Of a stretch of DNA of 31,943 nt, positions 16,202-24,455 are shown piece after piece. Position 1 is the stretch's first letter. The number at the start of each line of letters is the position of its first letter. The stretch is taken from NCBI GenBank assembly GCA_019649035.1, contig BMAT01004494.1, positions 22,979-54,921 of the forward strand, in the 5' to 3' direction. Below the pieces are notes generated by a model. The model saw only the letters and a program-made list of their open reading frames with translations. It did not search any database and had not been told where the DNA came from. A program made the position numbers and the translations under genes. This DNA comes from Elysia marginata. Its lineage: Eukaryota > Mollusca > Gastropoda > Plakobranchidae.

Positions 16202-18034
16202 TTAGAAGCTAGTATGACGGATATTCTTCCACAATCTCATCAATGAGAAAGAAGAGAATAGCAAAATAAAGATGTAGACTAAAGCCAATGCATAGTTTCT
16301 GTAGAGCAAACTCCCTACCAAGAACAAACCTGAATATACGAGGAAACAACCCAAAAATACTGCTAAAATAGAGGAAGATAATGATAAACTTTCGCTTTGA
16401 TCTAAAATGTTAACACCCTGTGCTTGTGCACTTTTTATAACTTTTCTCCATCCATTACCTGCAGGTTGTATCTTTTTATAAAAGTCAAACAAAACCTCAT
16501 CTTTTTCAGGCTTTGTAAATATTGTTACAAGAACCCATGTAAGGGTAGTAATGAAAACTGATAGAGGAAAATCGGCCCAAGCCGGCAAAAGGCCATCTAC
16601 ATAAACCCCTGAAAGGTCCTCATAGCCAAAAAGATAATTATGAATACTTGTAATATTCAAAATAAGAGAGATTATTCCAGAAGAAAACATAGCTGATATT
16701 TCACTCATCGCATTGATCCTCCACCAAAACCACCTCAAGATAAAGATAAGTCCTGTTCCCGCCCCAAACATAAGGACATAATCAAATAATTGTAATGCAT
16801 TATTTAGAGAAAGTGCCAACAAACTGCTAAATAACATGAGCAACACAGTTGATATTTTACCAACTCTTACCAGTTCCTTTTCCGATGCATTTTTGTTGAT
16901 ATGAAGTGCATAAAAATCGCTCACTATATAGGAAGAACCCCAGTTTAAATGAGTAGATATGGTAGACATATAGGCGGCTATCAAAGAGGCGAGAACAAGT
17001 CCTACTAAGCCTGTTGGTAGTTTTGTGAGCATTGCTGAATAAGCTAAATCATGACCTAATATATCATCTGAAATATTTGGGAATGCTGTTTTGATGCTTT
17101 GCAAATCTGGAAATATAACAAGAGAACACAGTGCAATGATTATCCACGGCCATGGTCTTAATGCATAGTGCATAATATTGAAAAAGAAGGTTGCCACCAC
17201 AGCGTGATTTTGGTTTTTGGAGGCCAGCATCCTTTGCGCAATATAGCCACCACCTCCCGGCTCGGCACCTGGATACCAAGCACTCCACCACTGAACTGAC
17301 AAGGGGATAATTAGGATATAAATCACATCCTGCGGATTGTCAAAATTGGGCAGTAATGATATTTTTCCAGCGACATTTTCGTGAGATATAAGATTGTCCA
17401 AGCCCCCTATTTCAGGTAAAGAAACGCAATAGTAAGCGGCCAATATTGTACCTGCCATAGCCACAAAAAACAGGATAAAATCAGTATAAACAACCCCCTT
17501 AAAACCCCCGATAGAACTAAAAATAACCGTTACTAATGAGGCAATGCCAACTGTTTGAATGGGTGAAAAGTCTAACATTGTGCGTCCTATTTTTATAGCT
17601 GCCAAAGTAACCGCTGCCATGGCCAAGACATTAAAAATAAGACCGAGATAGACAGCCCTAAAACTCCTCAAAAAACGAGCTGGCTTACCTCCATACCTCA
17701 AATTATAAAACCCCAAATCGGTACTTATACTTGCCCTACGCCACAATTTGGCATATACAAATACGGTCAAAAGTCCCGTGAGCAAAAAAGCCCACCATTT
17801 CCAGTTGCCAGAGACCCCATTTTCTCTTACGATATTGGTTACCAAATTAGGGGTATCCGTAGAAAATGTAGTGGCAACCATAGAGACTCCGAGCAACCAC
17901 CAAGGCATACTCCTGCCCGACAAAAAGTATTCAGAAGAGTTTTTTCCAGATTGTTTTGCTACAAAAACCCCAATTCCCATAGAAATTAGAAAGAACAAAA
18001 CAATAATGATGTAGTCTACAGATTCTAAATGCAT
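16202..18034 (-). CDS. Sodium:solute symporter (SSS family)
   Basis: A 610-residue protein from ATG 18034; the in-frame TTG two codons upstream (18040) is less likely. About 14 membrane segments are seen. The start (SVDYIIIVLFFLISMGIGVFVA, then KNSSEYFLSGRSMPWWLLGVS) and the following ATTFSTDTPN are diagnostic of the SSS (SLC5-like) family, in which Na+ sites lie near the first and eighth core helices. The substrate is not shown by sequence. Its neighbours, a divergent NagB-PIG-L fusion and a secreted hexosaminidase, make an amino sugar such as N-acetylglucosamine a reasonable inference. The 105 bases between it and the fusion gene form a shared control region. Confidence 0.93.
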   Translation of the reverse strand: MHLESVDYIIIVLFFLISMGIGVFVAKQSGKNSSEYFLSGRSMPWWLLGVSMVATTFSTDTPNLVTNIVRENGVSGNWKWWAFLLTGLLTVFVYAKLWRRASISTDLGFYNLRYGGKPARFLRSFRAVYLGLIFNVLAMAAVTLAAIKIGRTMLDFSPIQTVGIASLVTVIFSSIGGFKGVVYTDFILFFVAMAGTILAAYYCVSLPEIGGLDNLISHENVAGKISLLPNFDNPQDVIYILIIPLSVQWWSAWYPGAEPGGGGYIAQRMLASKNQNHAVVATFFFNIMHYALRPWPWIIIALCSLVIFPDLQSIKTAFPNISDDILGHDLAYSAMLTKLPTGLVGLVLASLIAAYMSTISTHLNWGSSYIVSDFYALHINKNASEKELVRVGKISTVLLMLFSSLLALSLNNALQLFDYVLMFGAGTGLIFILRWFWWRINAMSEISAMFSSGIISLILNITSIHNYLFGYEDLSGVYVDGLLPAWADFPLSVFITTLTWVLVTIFTKPEKDEVLFDFYKKIQPAGNGWRKVIKSAQAQGVNILDQSESLSLSSSILAVFLGCFLVYSGLFLVGSLLYRNYALALVYIFILLFSSFSLMRLWKNIRHTSF

Positions 18035-18139
18035 ATACAAAAACTTTAATATCTAAAAAAAATATTTCTTTACAAAAGTAATAAATTTCTTAATTTCGCA
18101 GTTTAACGGTAGCTTTTTCTATAAAATAGAATATCATAT
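18035..18139. promoter_or_regulatory. Divergent control region of the symporter and NagB-PIG-L genes
   Basis: On - there is TACTTTTG (18080-18073), an exact -7 match 38 bases before the symporter ATG. On + there is TAATTTCG (18091-18098), a one-mismatch box 41 bases before the fusion start. ATTTCTT occurs twice, at 18064-18070 and 18085-18091, exactly 21 bases apart and flanking the symporter box, which would suit a protein binding one face of the helix. Assignment as an operator is inference. Confidence 0.4.
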
Positions 18140-18155
18140 TTGAAAACATATCATA
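18131..18155. repeat. Direct repeat around the TTG start of the fusion gene
   Basis: ATATCATA occurs at 18131-18138 and 18148-18155, 17 bases apart, flanking the TTG start codon. It may be chance in AT-rich DNA or a site affecting initiation. Confidence 0.3.
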
Positions 18156-20047
18156 AAAAGCCTGGTCATTCTGAAGACACCAAATTCGAAAGGCTTCACT
18201 GTGAGGTCTTTGAAAACTCAAATAAGGCATCCCTAATTGTGGCCAAAGAAATAGCCACTTTAATAAAAGAAAAGCAACTACTGGGAGAAAGAGTTTTGCT
18301 GGGTCTTGCTACCGGCTCTTCACCCATAAGAGTCTACGAAGAGCTAATACGCCTACACAGAGAAGAGGGGCTAAGTTTCAACAATGTGATTACCTTTAAT
18401 CTAGATGAATACTATCCCATTGATAGGGAAGATAGACAGAGTTACTATACATTTATGCACCGCTATCTATTTGAACATATAGATATTCCTAAGGAAAATA
18501 TAAACATTCCCGATTGCACAATAAGTCAAGATGAGGTAGAAAAGTACTGTGCAACATACGACAAAAAAATAGAATCGTACGGAGGTTTAGACTTCCAACT
18601 CTTGGGAATAGGAAGGACAGGACATATTGGTTTCAATGAACCGGGGTCTAATGTCAACTCTGCAACGCGCCTCATCAGGTTAAATAGCCTTACACGTCTG
18701 GACGCCGCCTGTGATTTTAATGGCCTTAAGAATGTCCCAAGCCTAGCTATAACAATGGGAGTGGAGACAATCCTAAATGCCAAAAGAATTGTCTTATTAG
18801 GATGGGGGCATAAAAAAGCCCCAATTATTAAACACACTGTAGAAGGAGAGATAGAAGCTAGCATCCCCGCCAGCTATCTGCAAACACACCCAAATGCAAC
18901 ACTTGTATTAGATCAAGAGGCTGCTTGTGAGATAACTCGTTTTGCAACGCCATGGAGGGTAATGCAGTGTATTTGGACAGAAGAATTAAAACGAAAAGCT
19001 ATTATTTGGTTGAGTGAAAGGGTGCAAAAACCCATTCTCAAACTCACTGATGGAGATTACAATGAGAACGGTTTGTCTGACCTAATTGCCAAAGGGGGGT
19101 CTGCCTACAATTTAAACATTGAAATGTTTAATATCCTACAGCACACTATTACCGGATGGCCTGGGGGAAAACCAAATGCTGATGATTCCAAAAGACCCGA
19201 GAGGGCTTTACCTGCCAAAAAACGAGTTATAATTTTCAGTCCCCATCCCGATGATGATGTCATTTCTATGGGAGGTACTTTTGCCCGGCTCGTAGAACAA
19301 GGACACGAAGTAAATGTAGCATATCAAACTTCGGGAAACATTGCTGTGAGTGATGAAGAGGTTTTTAAATTTTGCGAAGTGGGAATGGGAATTGGTGATG
19401 AGAAACATGCTCTTTTTGACAAAATCATCAAATCATTAAAGCAGAAAAAGGGATCGGATACAGATATTCCAGAGGTTAGAAAAATGAAAAGTATCATAAG
19501 ACAAAAAGAGTCTTTGGCAAGTGTTAGATCAATTGGCTTAGAAGACAGTAACACACACTTCTTAAGTATGCCTTTTTATGAAACGGGGGAGATAAAGAAA
19601 AAACCAATTGGAGAAAGAGACATCAATATTGTGGTTGACCTAATAAAAAAAATTAAACCCCATCAAATATACGCTGCTGGAGATTTGGCAGATCCTCACG
19701 GCACTCACAAAGTTTGCTTGGAAGCTATTTTTAAGGCTCTGGAGCTACTCAAAAAAGAAACCTTTATAAATGATTGCTATGTTTGGTTGTATAGAGGGGC
19801 ATGGCATGAGTGGGGTATATACGAAATAGATATGGCTGTCCCCATGAGCCCAGAGCAGGTTCTCAAAAAGAGGGAAGCTATTCTTTTCCACCAATCTCAA
19901 AAAGACAAGGTGATGTTCCAAGGGGAAGATTCCAGAGAGTTTTGGATGCGAGCAGAACAGAGAAACAAAACAACCGCAGAGCTTTACAACAGGCTAGGAA
20001 TGGCAGAATACGAAGCCATAGAAGCCTTTAAGAGATACTATTTCTAA
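18140..20047 (+). CDS. Glucosamine-6-phosphate deaminase-like domain fused to PIG-L (LmbE) deacetylase domain
   Basis: A 635-residue two-domain protein. Residues about 25-280 are NagB-like: LGLATGSSP, FNLDEYYPIDREDRQSYYTFMHR with the proton-transfer Asp at 89, and GIGRTGHIGFNEPGS with His162 and Glu167 of the triad kept but Thr160 where E. coli NagB has Asp141. After a linker with WPGGKPNADDSKRPERA, residues about 360-630 are PIG-L/LmbE: SPHPDDDVISMGG with metal ligands His369 and Asp371-Asp372, and DPHGTHK with His520/His523. NagB turns glucosamine-6-phosphate into fructose-6-phosphate and ammonia; PIG-L enzymes remove acetyl groups from GlcNAc derivatives. This fusion is known across Bacteroidota. 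The frame has no ATG near its start; TTG 18140 is the only usual codon after the stop at 18122-18124, so a TTG start is called. The gene is divergent from the symporter. Confidence 0.93.
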   Translation: MKTYHKKPGHSEDTKFERLHCEVFENSNKASLIVAKEIATLIKEKQLLGERVLLGLATGSSPIRVYEELIRLHREEGLSFNNVITFNLDEYYPIDREDRQSYYTFMHRYLFEHIDIPKENINIPDCTISQDEVEKYCATYDKKIESYGGLDFQLLGIGRTGHIGFNEPGSNVNSATRLIRLNSLTRLDAACDFNGLKNVPSLAITMGVETILNAKRIVLLGWGHKKAPIIKHTVEGEIEASIPASYLQTHPNATLVLDQEAACEITRFATPWRVMQCIWTEELKRKAIIWLSERVQKPILKLTDGDYNENGLSDLIAKGGSAYNLNIEMFNILQHTITGWPGGKPNADDSKRPERALPAKKRVIIFSPHPDDDVISMGGTFARLVEQGHEVNVAYQTSGNIAVSDEEVFKFCEVGMGIGDEKHALFDKIIKSLKQKKGSDTDIPEVRKMKSIIRQKESLASVRSIGLEDSNTHFLSMPFYETGEIKKKPIGERDINIVVDLIKKIKPHQIYAAGDLADPHGTHKVCLEAIFKALELLKKETFINDCYVWLYRGAWHEWGIYEIDMAVPMSPEQVLKKREAILFHQSQKDKVMFQGEDSREFWMRAEQRNKTTAELYNRLGMAEYEAIEAFKRYYF

Positions 20048-20062
20048 GACATTTGACTATTG

Positions 20063-21754
20063 CTATTTTGTGAATAGATGTTTTGCATAGTTATAGCCAT
20101 CTTTATCGTATATTCTTCTCATATTTTGCAACCGTAGTTTAAATTCCTCCCAGTTTTTAGATTCTTTTGATGTCCAAAGCACCTCGGACAGCGCAGTCAT
20201 TCTAGGGAGGATCATATACTCTACTTTCGAAGTATTAGCCATATACTCAGTCCACACATTTCCCTGAGCTCCTAATATATACTTTTGCTCATCCTCTTTA
20301 AGTTCACCGGGAATAGGATAATAAGAATAGACCTCCTCAACAGGTGTATATCCTCCTATCGCTAAAGGCTCCTCTTCCGTAGGCTTTGCTTGGTAGTGGT
20401 CAAAATAGCAGAAATTATTGGGGGTCATTACCACATCATGCTTTTGTTTGGCAGCGACAATACCCCCTTGCTCTCCTCTCCACGACATCACAGTAGCACT
20501 TGGAGCTATACCACCTTCTAAAATTTCATCCCAACCAATAATTTTTTTACCCTTGGAATTTAAATACTTCTCTATCCTTTGAATAAAATAACTCTGTAAT
20601 TCATGCTCATCTTTCAATCCTTTTTTCTTGATTAAATTTTGGCAAAACCTGGAACGCTTCCAATTTTTCTTAGGACATTCATCCCCCCCTATATGGATGT
20701 AGTTAGAAGGGAATAATGTAACCACCTCAGACAATACATTTTCAAGAAAAGTAAAGGTCGCCTCCGAAGGTACAAATACATCATTGCAAACACCCCAAGT
20801 TTCTTGCACAAACTTCTTTCTGTCGCCTTTCATCTCCTTAAGAGATTTTTTAGACATCATATTTTCTGGAATCACCGTAGGCTCATAAGGAAAGCAACTC
20901 AATTCTGGATAGGCGGCAATGGCCGCACTTGAGTGTCCGGGCAACTCAATTTCAGGGATTATGGTAATATGTCTTTTTACTGCATAGTCTACAATATCTT
21001 TAATTTCTTCCTGAGTATAGAAGCCCTTGTATGGCGTTTCATCATTTGTCTCACCGGGATAGTGCCCTACTATTGTGCCATTTCTGAAAGCCCCCACTTC
21101 TGTAAGCCTCGGGTATTTTTTTATCTCTATGCGCCACCCTTGGTCTTCCGTCAAGTGCCAATGGAATCTATTCATCTTATGAAGCGCAATAAGATCAATA
21201 TACCTCTTGATAAAATTTACCCCAAAAAAGTGCCTCCCCACATCCAAATGCATACCACGGTAAACAAATGCCGGTTTATCTTTTATTTCTCCACACGGAA
21301 TGCTTGTCTCTCCGTTTTGGTCAGTTTTTATAAGTTGTTTTATAGTTTGTATTGCATAAAAAATACCCGTCGCATTCTTCCCCTTTATCGATATGCTTTT
21401 TGGCGTTATTAAAAGTTCATATGCCTCATCACCCTGCAGAGACTTGTCTATAAGAAGTTTGACATTTCCTTCACTATTATTTATTCTAACATCTGAGGAA
21501 AACCCCATAAGAAAATCTTGGAAATACTCGCCCTCAAATTGAAGCCCTTCAGAAAATTGTATAATTGTTTCTCCATCTACCAAAAACACCCCGCTTTTAG
21601 GGACTAATGATACTGGCTTGGGAATGATCAAAAAATCCTTTTTAGAATTCTGTTTCTGAGAATTGCCATCAAACCTAAAAATTAAGGTAAAAATAACAAC
21701 GGCAAGAACTTTAAAATAAACAGCCCAAGATAGTTTAGAATAAGGTTTTTTCAT
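20063..21754 (-). CDS. Beta-N-acetylhexosaminidase, GH20
   Basis: A 563-residue exported glycosidase; ATG 21754 is chosen over an in-frame TTG at 21766. Residues 1-35 hold a basic start and a hydrophobic stretch (VYFKVLAVVIFTLIF), a signal peptide or anchor. Residues about 40-150 form the GH20b alpha/beta domain, ending with GKNATGIFYAIQTIKQLI. The catalytic barrel starts at FVYRGMHLDVGRHFF, continues with LHKMNRFHWHLTEDQGWRIE, and carries the catalytic pair Asp358-Glu359 in HIGGDECPK. The enzyme removes terminal GlcNAc or GalNAc from chitin fragments, glycoproteins or muropeptides by substrate-assisted catalysis. No Cys follows the hydrophobic stretch, so a lipoprotein is unlikely. It converges with the fusion gene, leaving 15 bases with no hairpin. 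Confidence 0.95.
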   Translation of the reverse strand: MKKPYSKLSWAVYFKVLAVVIFTLIFRFDGNSQKQNSKKDFLIIPKPVSLVPKSGVFLVDGETIIQFSEGLQFEGEYFQDFLMGFSSDVRINNSEGNVKLLIDKSLQGDEAYELLITPKSISIKGKNATGIFYAIQTIKQLIKTDQNGETSIPCGEIKDKPAFVYRGMHLDVGRHFFGVNFIKRYIDLIALHKMNRFHWHLTEDQGWRIEIKKYPRLTEVGAFRNGTIVGHYPGETNDETPYKGFYTQEEIKDIVDYAVKRHITIIPEIELPGHSSAAIAAYPELSCFPYEPTVIPENMMSKKSLKEMKGDRKKFVQETWGVCNDVFVPSEATFTFLENVLSEVVTLFPSNYIHIGGDECPKKNWKRSRFCQNLIKKKGLKDEHELQSYFIQRIEKYLNSKGKKIIGWDEILEGGIAPSATVMSWRGEQGGIVAAKQKHDVVMTPNNFCYFDHYQAKPTEEEPLAIGGYTPVEEVYSYYPIPGELKEDEQKYILGAQGNVWTEYMANTSKVEYMILPRMTALSEVLWTSKESKNWEEFKLRLQNMRRIYDKDGYNYAKHLFTK

Positions 21755-21872
21755 AATAGAAGTCAATAAATATGAAATGTAAATATATTATTTTTTTAAA
21801 TTTCTATCATTTGTCGGACTTACTAGAATTGAATTTACACTTGGTAATCAAGAAGAAAAGCAGAAAAAAATC

Positions 21873-21894
21873 AAGCTTTTTTTAATAAAAGCTT
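21873..21894 (-). terminator. Hairpin between the hexosaminidase gene and pyrH
   Basis: AAGCTTTT (21873-21880) and AAAAGCTT (21887-21894) form a perfect 8-base-pair stem with a 6-base loop. Read on -, it is followed by GATTTTTTTC, which resembles a terminator facing away from pyrH. No gene on - ends here, so it would only stop antisense transcription; its role is uncertain. Confidence 0.35.
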
Positions 21895-21937
21895 AATCCG
21901 TAGCAAGATATTAAATACAATCTAACTAAAGAATTTA

Positions 21938-21945
21938 TACATTTG
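21938..21945 (+). promoter_or_regulatory. -7 box of pyrH-frr
   Basis: TACATTTG matches TAnnTTTG and lies 20 bases before the pyrH ATG. I see no TTG at the normal upstream distance. Confidence 0.45.
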
Positions 21946-21965
21946 CAGAGTCTGTACAGGGACTT

Positions 21966-22673
21966 ATGGTCTACAAAAGAATTTTACTGAAAATAAGCGG
22001 AGAATCTCTTTCAGGAGACCAAGACTATGGCATTGAAACCAACCGGCTCAACACATATGCCCAAGAGATTAAAAAAGTAGTGGATATGGGCGTAGAAATT
22101 GCGATGGTTATAGGAGGTGGTAATATATTTAGAGGCTTATCAGTTCTTGGTAGTGGTTTGGACCGCGTTCAGGGGGATCATATGGGAATGCTTGCAACTG
22201 TCATTAACGGATTGGCACTACAAGTGTCGATAGAGAATGTGGGGATTCCTACCAGACTACAGACTGCTATAAGAATGGAGTCTATAGCTGAGCCATATAT
22301 CCGAAGAAGGGCTGTACGGCATTTAGAAAAAGGGCGAGTGGTTATCTTTGGTTCTGGAACGGGGAATCCTTTTTTTACAACCGATTCGGCTGCCGTTTTA
22401 AGAGCTGCCGAAATCGGTGCTGATGTAGTTCTAAAAGGAACGAGAGTAGACGGCATATACAATACTGACCCAGAGAAAGATAATAACGCTAAAAAATTTG
22501 ACTCGATCTCGTTCAATGAGGCTATGGCAAAAAAAATAAAAGTAATGGACTCTACTGCTTTTACATTAAGTTATGAAAATAACCTTCCGATAATTGTCTT
22601 TGATATGAACAAAAAAGATAACCTTAAGCGGGTAGTTTCCGGAGAAAAAATAGGAACAATTTGTAAATCTTAA
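21966..22673 (+). CDS. pyrH: UMP kinase
   Basis: A 235-residue amino-acid-kinase-fold enzyme that phosphorylates UMP to UDP with ATP; in bacteria it is hexameric and controlled by UTP and GTP. Motifs are LLKISGESLSG (7-17), the glycine-rich VIGGGNIFRG (48-57), FGSGTGNPFFTTDSAAVLRA and VLKGTRVDGIYNTDP. Length and order match the family with no gaps. It is followed by frr after 6 bases, the usual pairing. Confidence 0.98.
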   Translation: MVYKRILLKISGESLSGDQDYGIETNRLNTYAQEIKKVVDMGVEIAMVIGGGNIFRGLSVLGSGLDRVQGDHMGMLATVINGLALQVSIENVGIPTRLQTAIRMESIAEPYIRRRAVRHLEKGRVVIFGSGTGNPFFTTDSAAVLRAAEIGADVVLKGTRVDGIYNTDPEKDNNAKKFDSISFNEAMAKKIKVMDSTAFTLSYENNLPIIVFDMNKKDNLKRVVSGEKIGTICKS

Positions 22674-22679
22674 CTTAGA

Positions 22680-23234
22680 ATGAATGAGGAAATTCAACTA
22701 ATTTTAAAACAGGCAAAAGAGGATATGGGAAAGACCGTATCCCACCTTAAAAAAGAGTTCCTAAGCATCCGTGCAGGGAAAGCAACCCCTTCTATCCTAA
22801 ACAGCGTTAATGTAGATTATTACGGAGCCACCACGCCCCTTAGCCAAGTTGCTAATGTAAATACTCCCGACGCCAAAACGCTAAGCATTCAGCCATGGGA
22901 AAAGAATATACTTCAACCTATAGAAAAAGCTATTTTGGATGCCAATATAGGACTGACACCCATGAACAATGGTGAGCTCATTATTATTAACCTGCCACCA
23001 GTTACAGAAGAACGTAGGAAAGAACTTGTGAAACAAGCTAAAGGGTTAGCCGAAGAAACGAAAATTACCATTCGTAACACCCGTTATGAAGCTAACAAGG
23101 AGATAAAAAAAATGGACGTCTCTGAGGATATGAAAAAAAATGCGGAGATAGATATTCAGGAACTGACAGATGATTACATCAGTAAAACAGAGGAAGTTCT
23201 CACCGTCAAAGAGAAGGAAATTCTAACGGTATAG
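22680..23234 (+). CDS. frr: Ribosome recycling factor
   Basis: A 184-residue three-helix-bundle protein that with EF-G splits the post-termination ribosome. Typical segments are present: MGKTVSHLKKEFLSIRAGKA, the VNVDYYGATTPLSQVANV hinge, PWEKNILQPIEKAI, and PPVTEERRKELVKQAKG followed by IRNTR. The ATG follows the pyrH stop by 6 bases, so the two are cotranscribed. It converges with the aminotransferase gene over 19 bases without a clear terminator. Confidence 0.98.
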   Translation: MNEEIQLILKQAKEDMGKTVSHLKKEFLSIRAGKATPSILNSVNVDYYGATTPLSQVANVNTPDAKTLSIQPWEKNILQPIEKAILDANIGLTPMNNGELIIINLPPVTEERRKELVKQAKGLAEETKITIRNTRYEANKEIKKMDVSEDMKKNAEIDIQELTDDYISKTEEVLTVKEKEILTV

Positions 23235-23253
23235 GCTAGGATTATCTCGGATA

Positions 23254-24432
23254 TTAACCCAGTACAAACTTTATTATATCAATCCCCTTTTTTATTTCTT
23301 CCAAAGAAATGTTAAGAGGCGGGGTAATTCTAATAGCTTTAGGGTCAAACAATAACCAAAATAAGATAAGCCTCTCTTTAAGGCACTCTTTTATGACTTG
23401 GTTTGCTATCTCTTTATCTTCCATTTCTAGTGCCAGCATCAGTCCCTTGCCTCTAATGTTTTTTATTTTAGGGTGTTTAAGTTCAGTTTTGATAAACCAT
23501 TCCTTTTCCGAGATTTCGTTTATCAAATTAGACCGCTGTAATTCGCCAAGAGTAACCAAAGCCGAAGAGGCGACCACAGGATTTCCCCCAAAAGTGGTAA
23601 TATGCCCCAAACGATATTTTTCACTCAAAAGGGACATCAATTCCCTTGAAGTCGTAAAAGCCCCAATAGGCATACCACTTGCCATACCCTTGCCCATTAC
23701 CAAAATATCAGGAATAACACCATACTGCTGAAAAGCAAAAAAACTACCCGTCCTGCCAAATCCCGTCTGTACTTCGTCTAATATCAAAAGAGTGCCCATC
23801 TTTTCACAATGTTTTTTTATTTTTTTGAGGTAATCATTTTCAGGAGTTATAAATCCAGCACTTCCCTGTATAGTCTCCAAGATGACTGCCGCGGTGTTGT
23901 CAGATATTTGAGAAATATCATCTTCCTCATTAAACCTGATAAACTTCACATCAGGAATAAGTGGTCGAAAAGGAGACTTTCTCGGCTCATGCCCCATTAC
24001 GCTCATACTCCCCTGAGTATTACCGTGGTAAGACTTTTGTGCTGCTATAATCTCCGACCTTTTGGTAGATGCCTTGGCTAACTTTATTGCCCCCTCTGTG
24101 GCTTCTGTTCCTGAATTTACCAAATATGTAACCCTTAAGGGGTAAGGTAATATCTCTGATAATTTTCTGCACAACGCTACCGCGGATTTCGTTATAAATT
24201 CACCATATACCATCGTATGCATATAGCTTTTAGACTGCTGACATATCGCCTTCACCACCTTAGGGTGGCAATGTCCCAAGGTACAGGCAGAAACCCCTGC
24301 CACAAAGTCTAAGTAGGCATTGCCCTTCATATCATAAATATACGAACCCTCTGCTCTGGAAACTTCTAAACCCATAGGATAGGGGGAAGTCTGTGCCTGA
24401 AAGTTTAGGAAATCTTCTTTTAGAGTACTCAT
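23254..24432 (-). CDS. Class III PLP-dependent aminotransferase
   Basis: A 392-residue fold-type I enzyme. The N-terminal YDMKGNAYLDFVAGVSACTLGHCHP, the SGTEATEGAIKLAKAST phosphate-binding region, LLILDEVQTGFGRTG with the Asp that contacts the PLP nitrogen, and the Schiff-base Lys248 in MGKGMASGMPIGA are all visible. The overall look is that of acetylornithine/omega-amino-acid aminotransferases, but no arginine gene is nearby, so acetylornithine should not be assumed. It starts 23 bases after the ostA-like gene and seems to be the last member of a five-gene run on -. Many flavobacteria have this aminotransferase beside the OstA-like gene; its substrate is not known to me. Confidence 0.92.
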   Translation of the reverse strand: MSTLKEDFLNFQAQTSPYPMGLEVSRAEGSYIYDMKGNAYLDFVAGVSACTLGHCHPKVVKAICQQSKSYMHTMVYGEFITKSAVALCRKLSEILPYPLRVTYLVNSGTEATEGAIKLAKASTKRSEIIAAQKSYHGNTQGSMSVMGHEPRKSPFRPLIPDVKFIRFNEEDDISQISDNTAAVILETIQGSAGFITPENDYLKKIKKHCEKMGTLLILDEVQTGFGRTGSFFAFQQYGVIPDILVMGKGMASGMPIGAFTTSRELMSLLSEKYRLGHITTFGGNPVVASSALVTLGELQRSNLINEISEKEWFIKTELKHPKIKNIRGKGLMLALEMEDKEIANQVIKECLKERLILFWLLFDPKAIRITPPLNISLEEIKKGIDIIKFVLG

Positions 24433-24455
24433 ATTTTTAAAGAGAAAAAAGGCAA

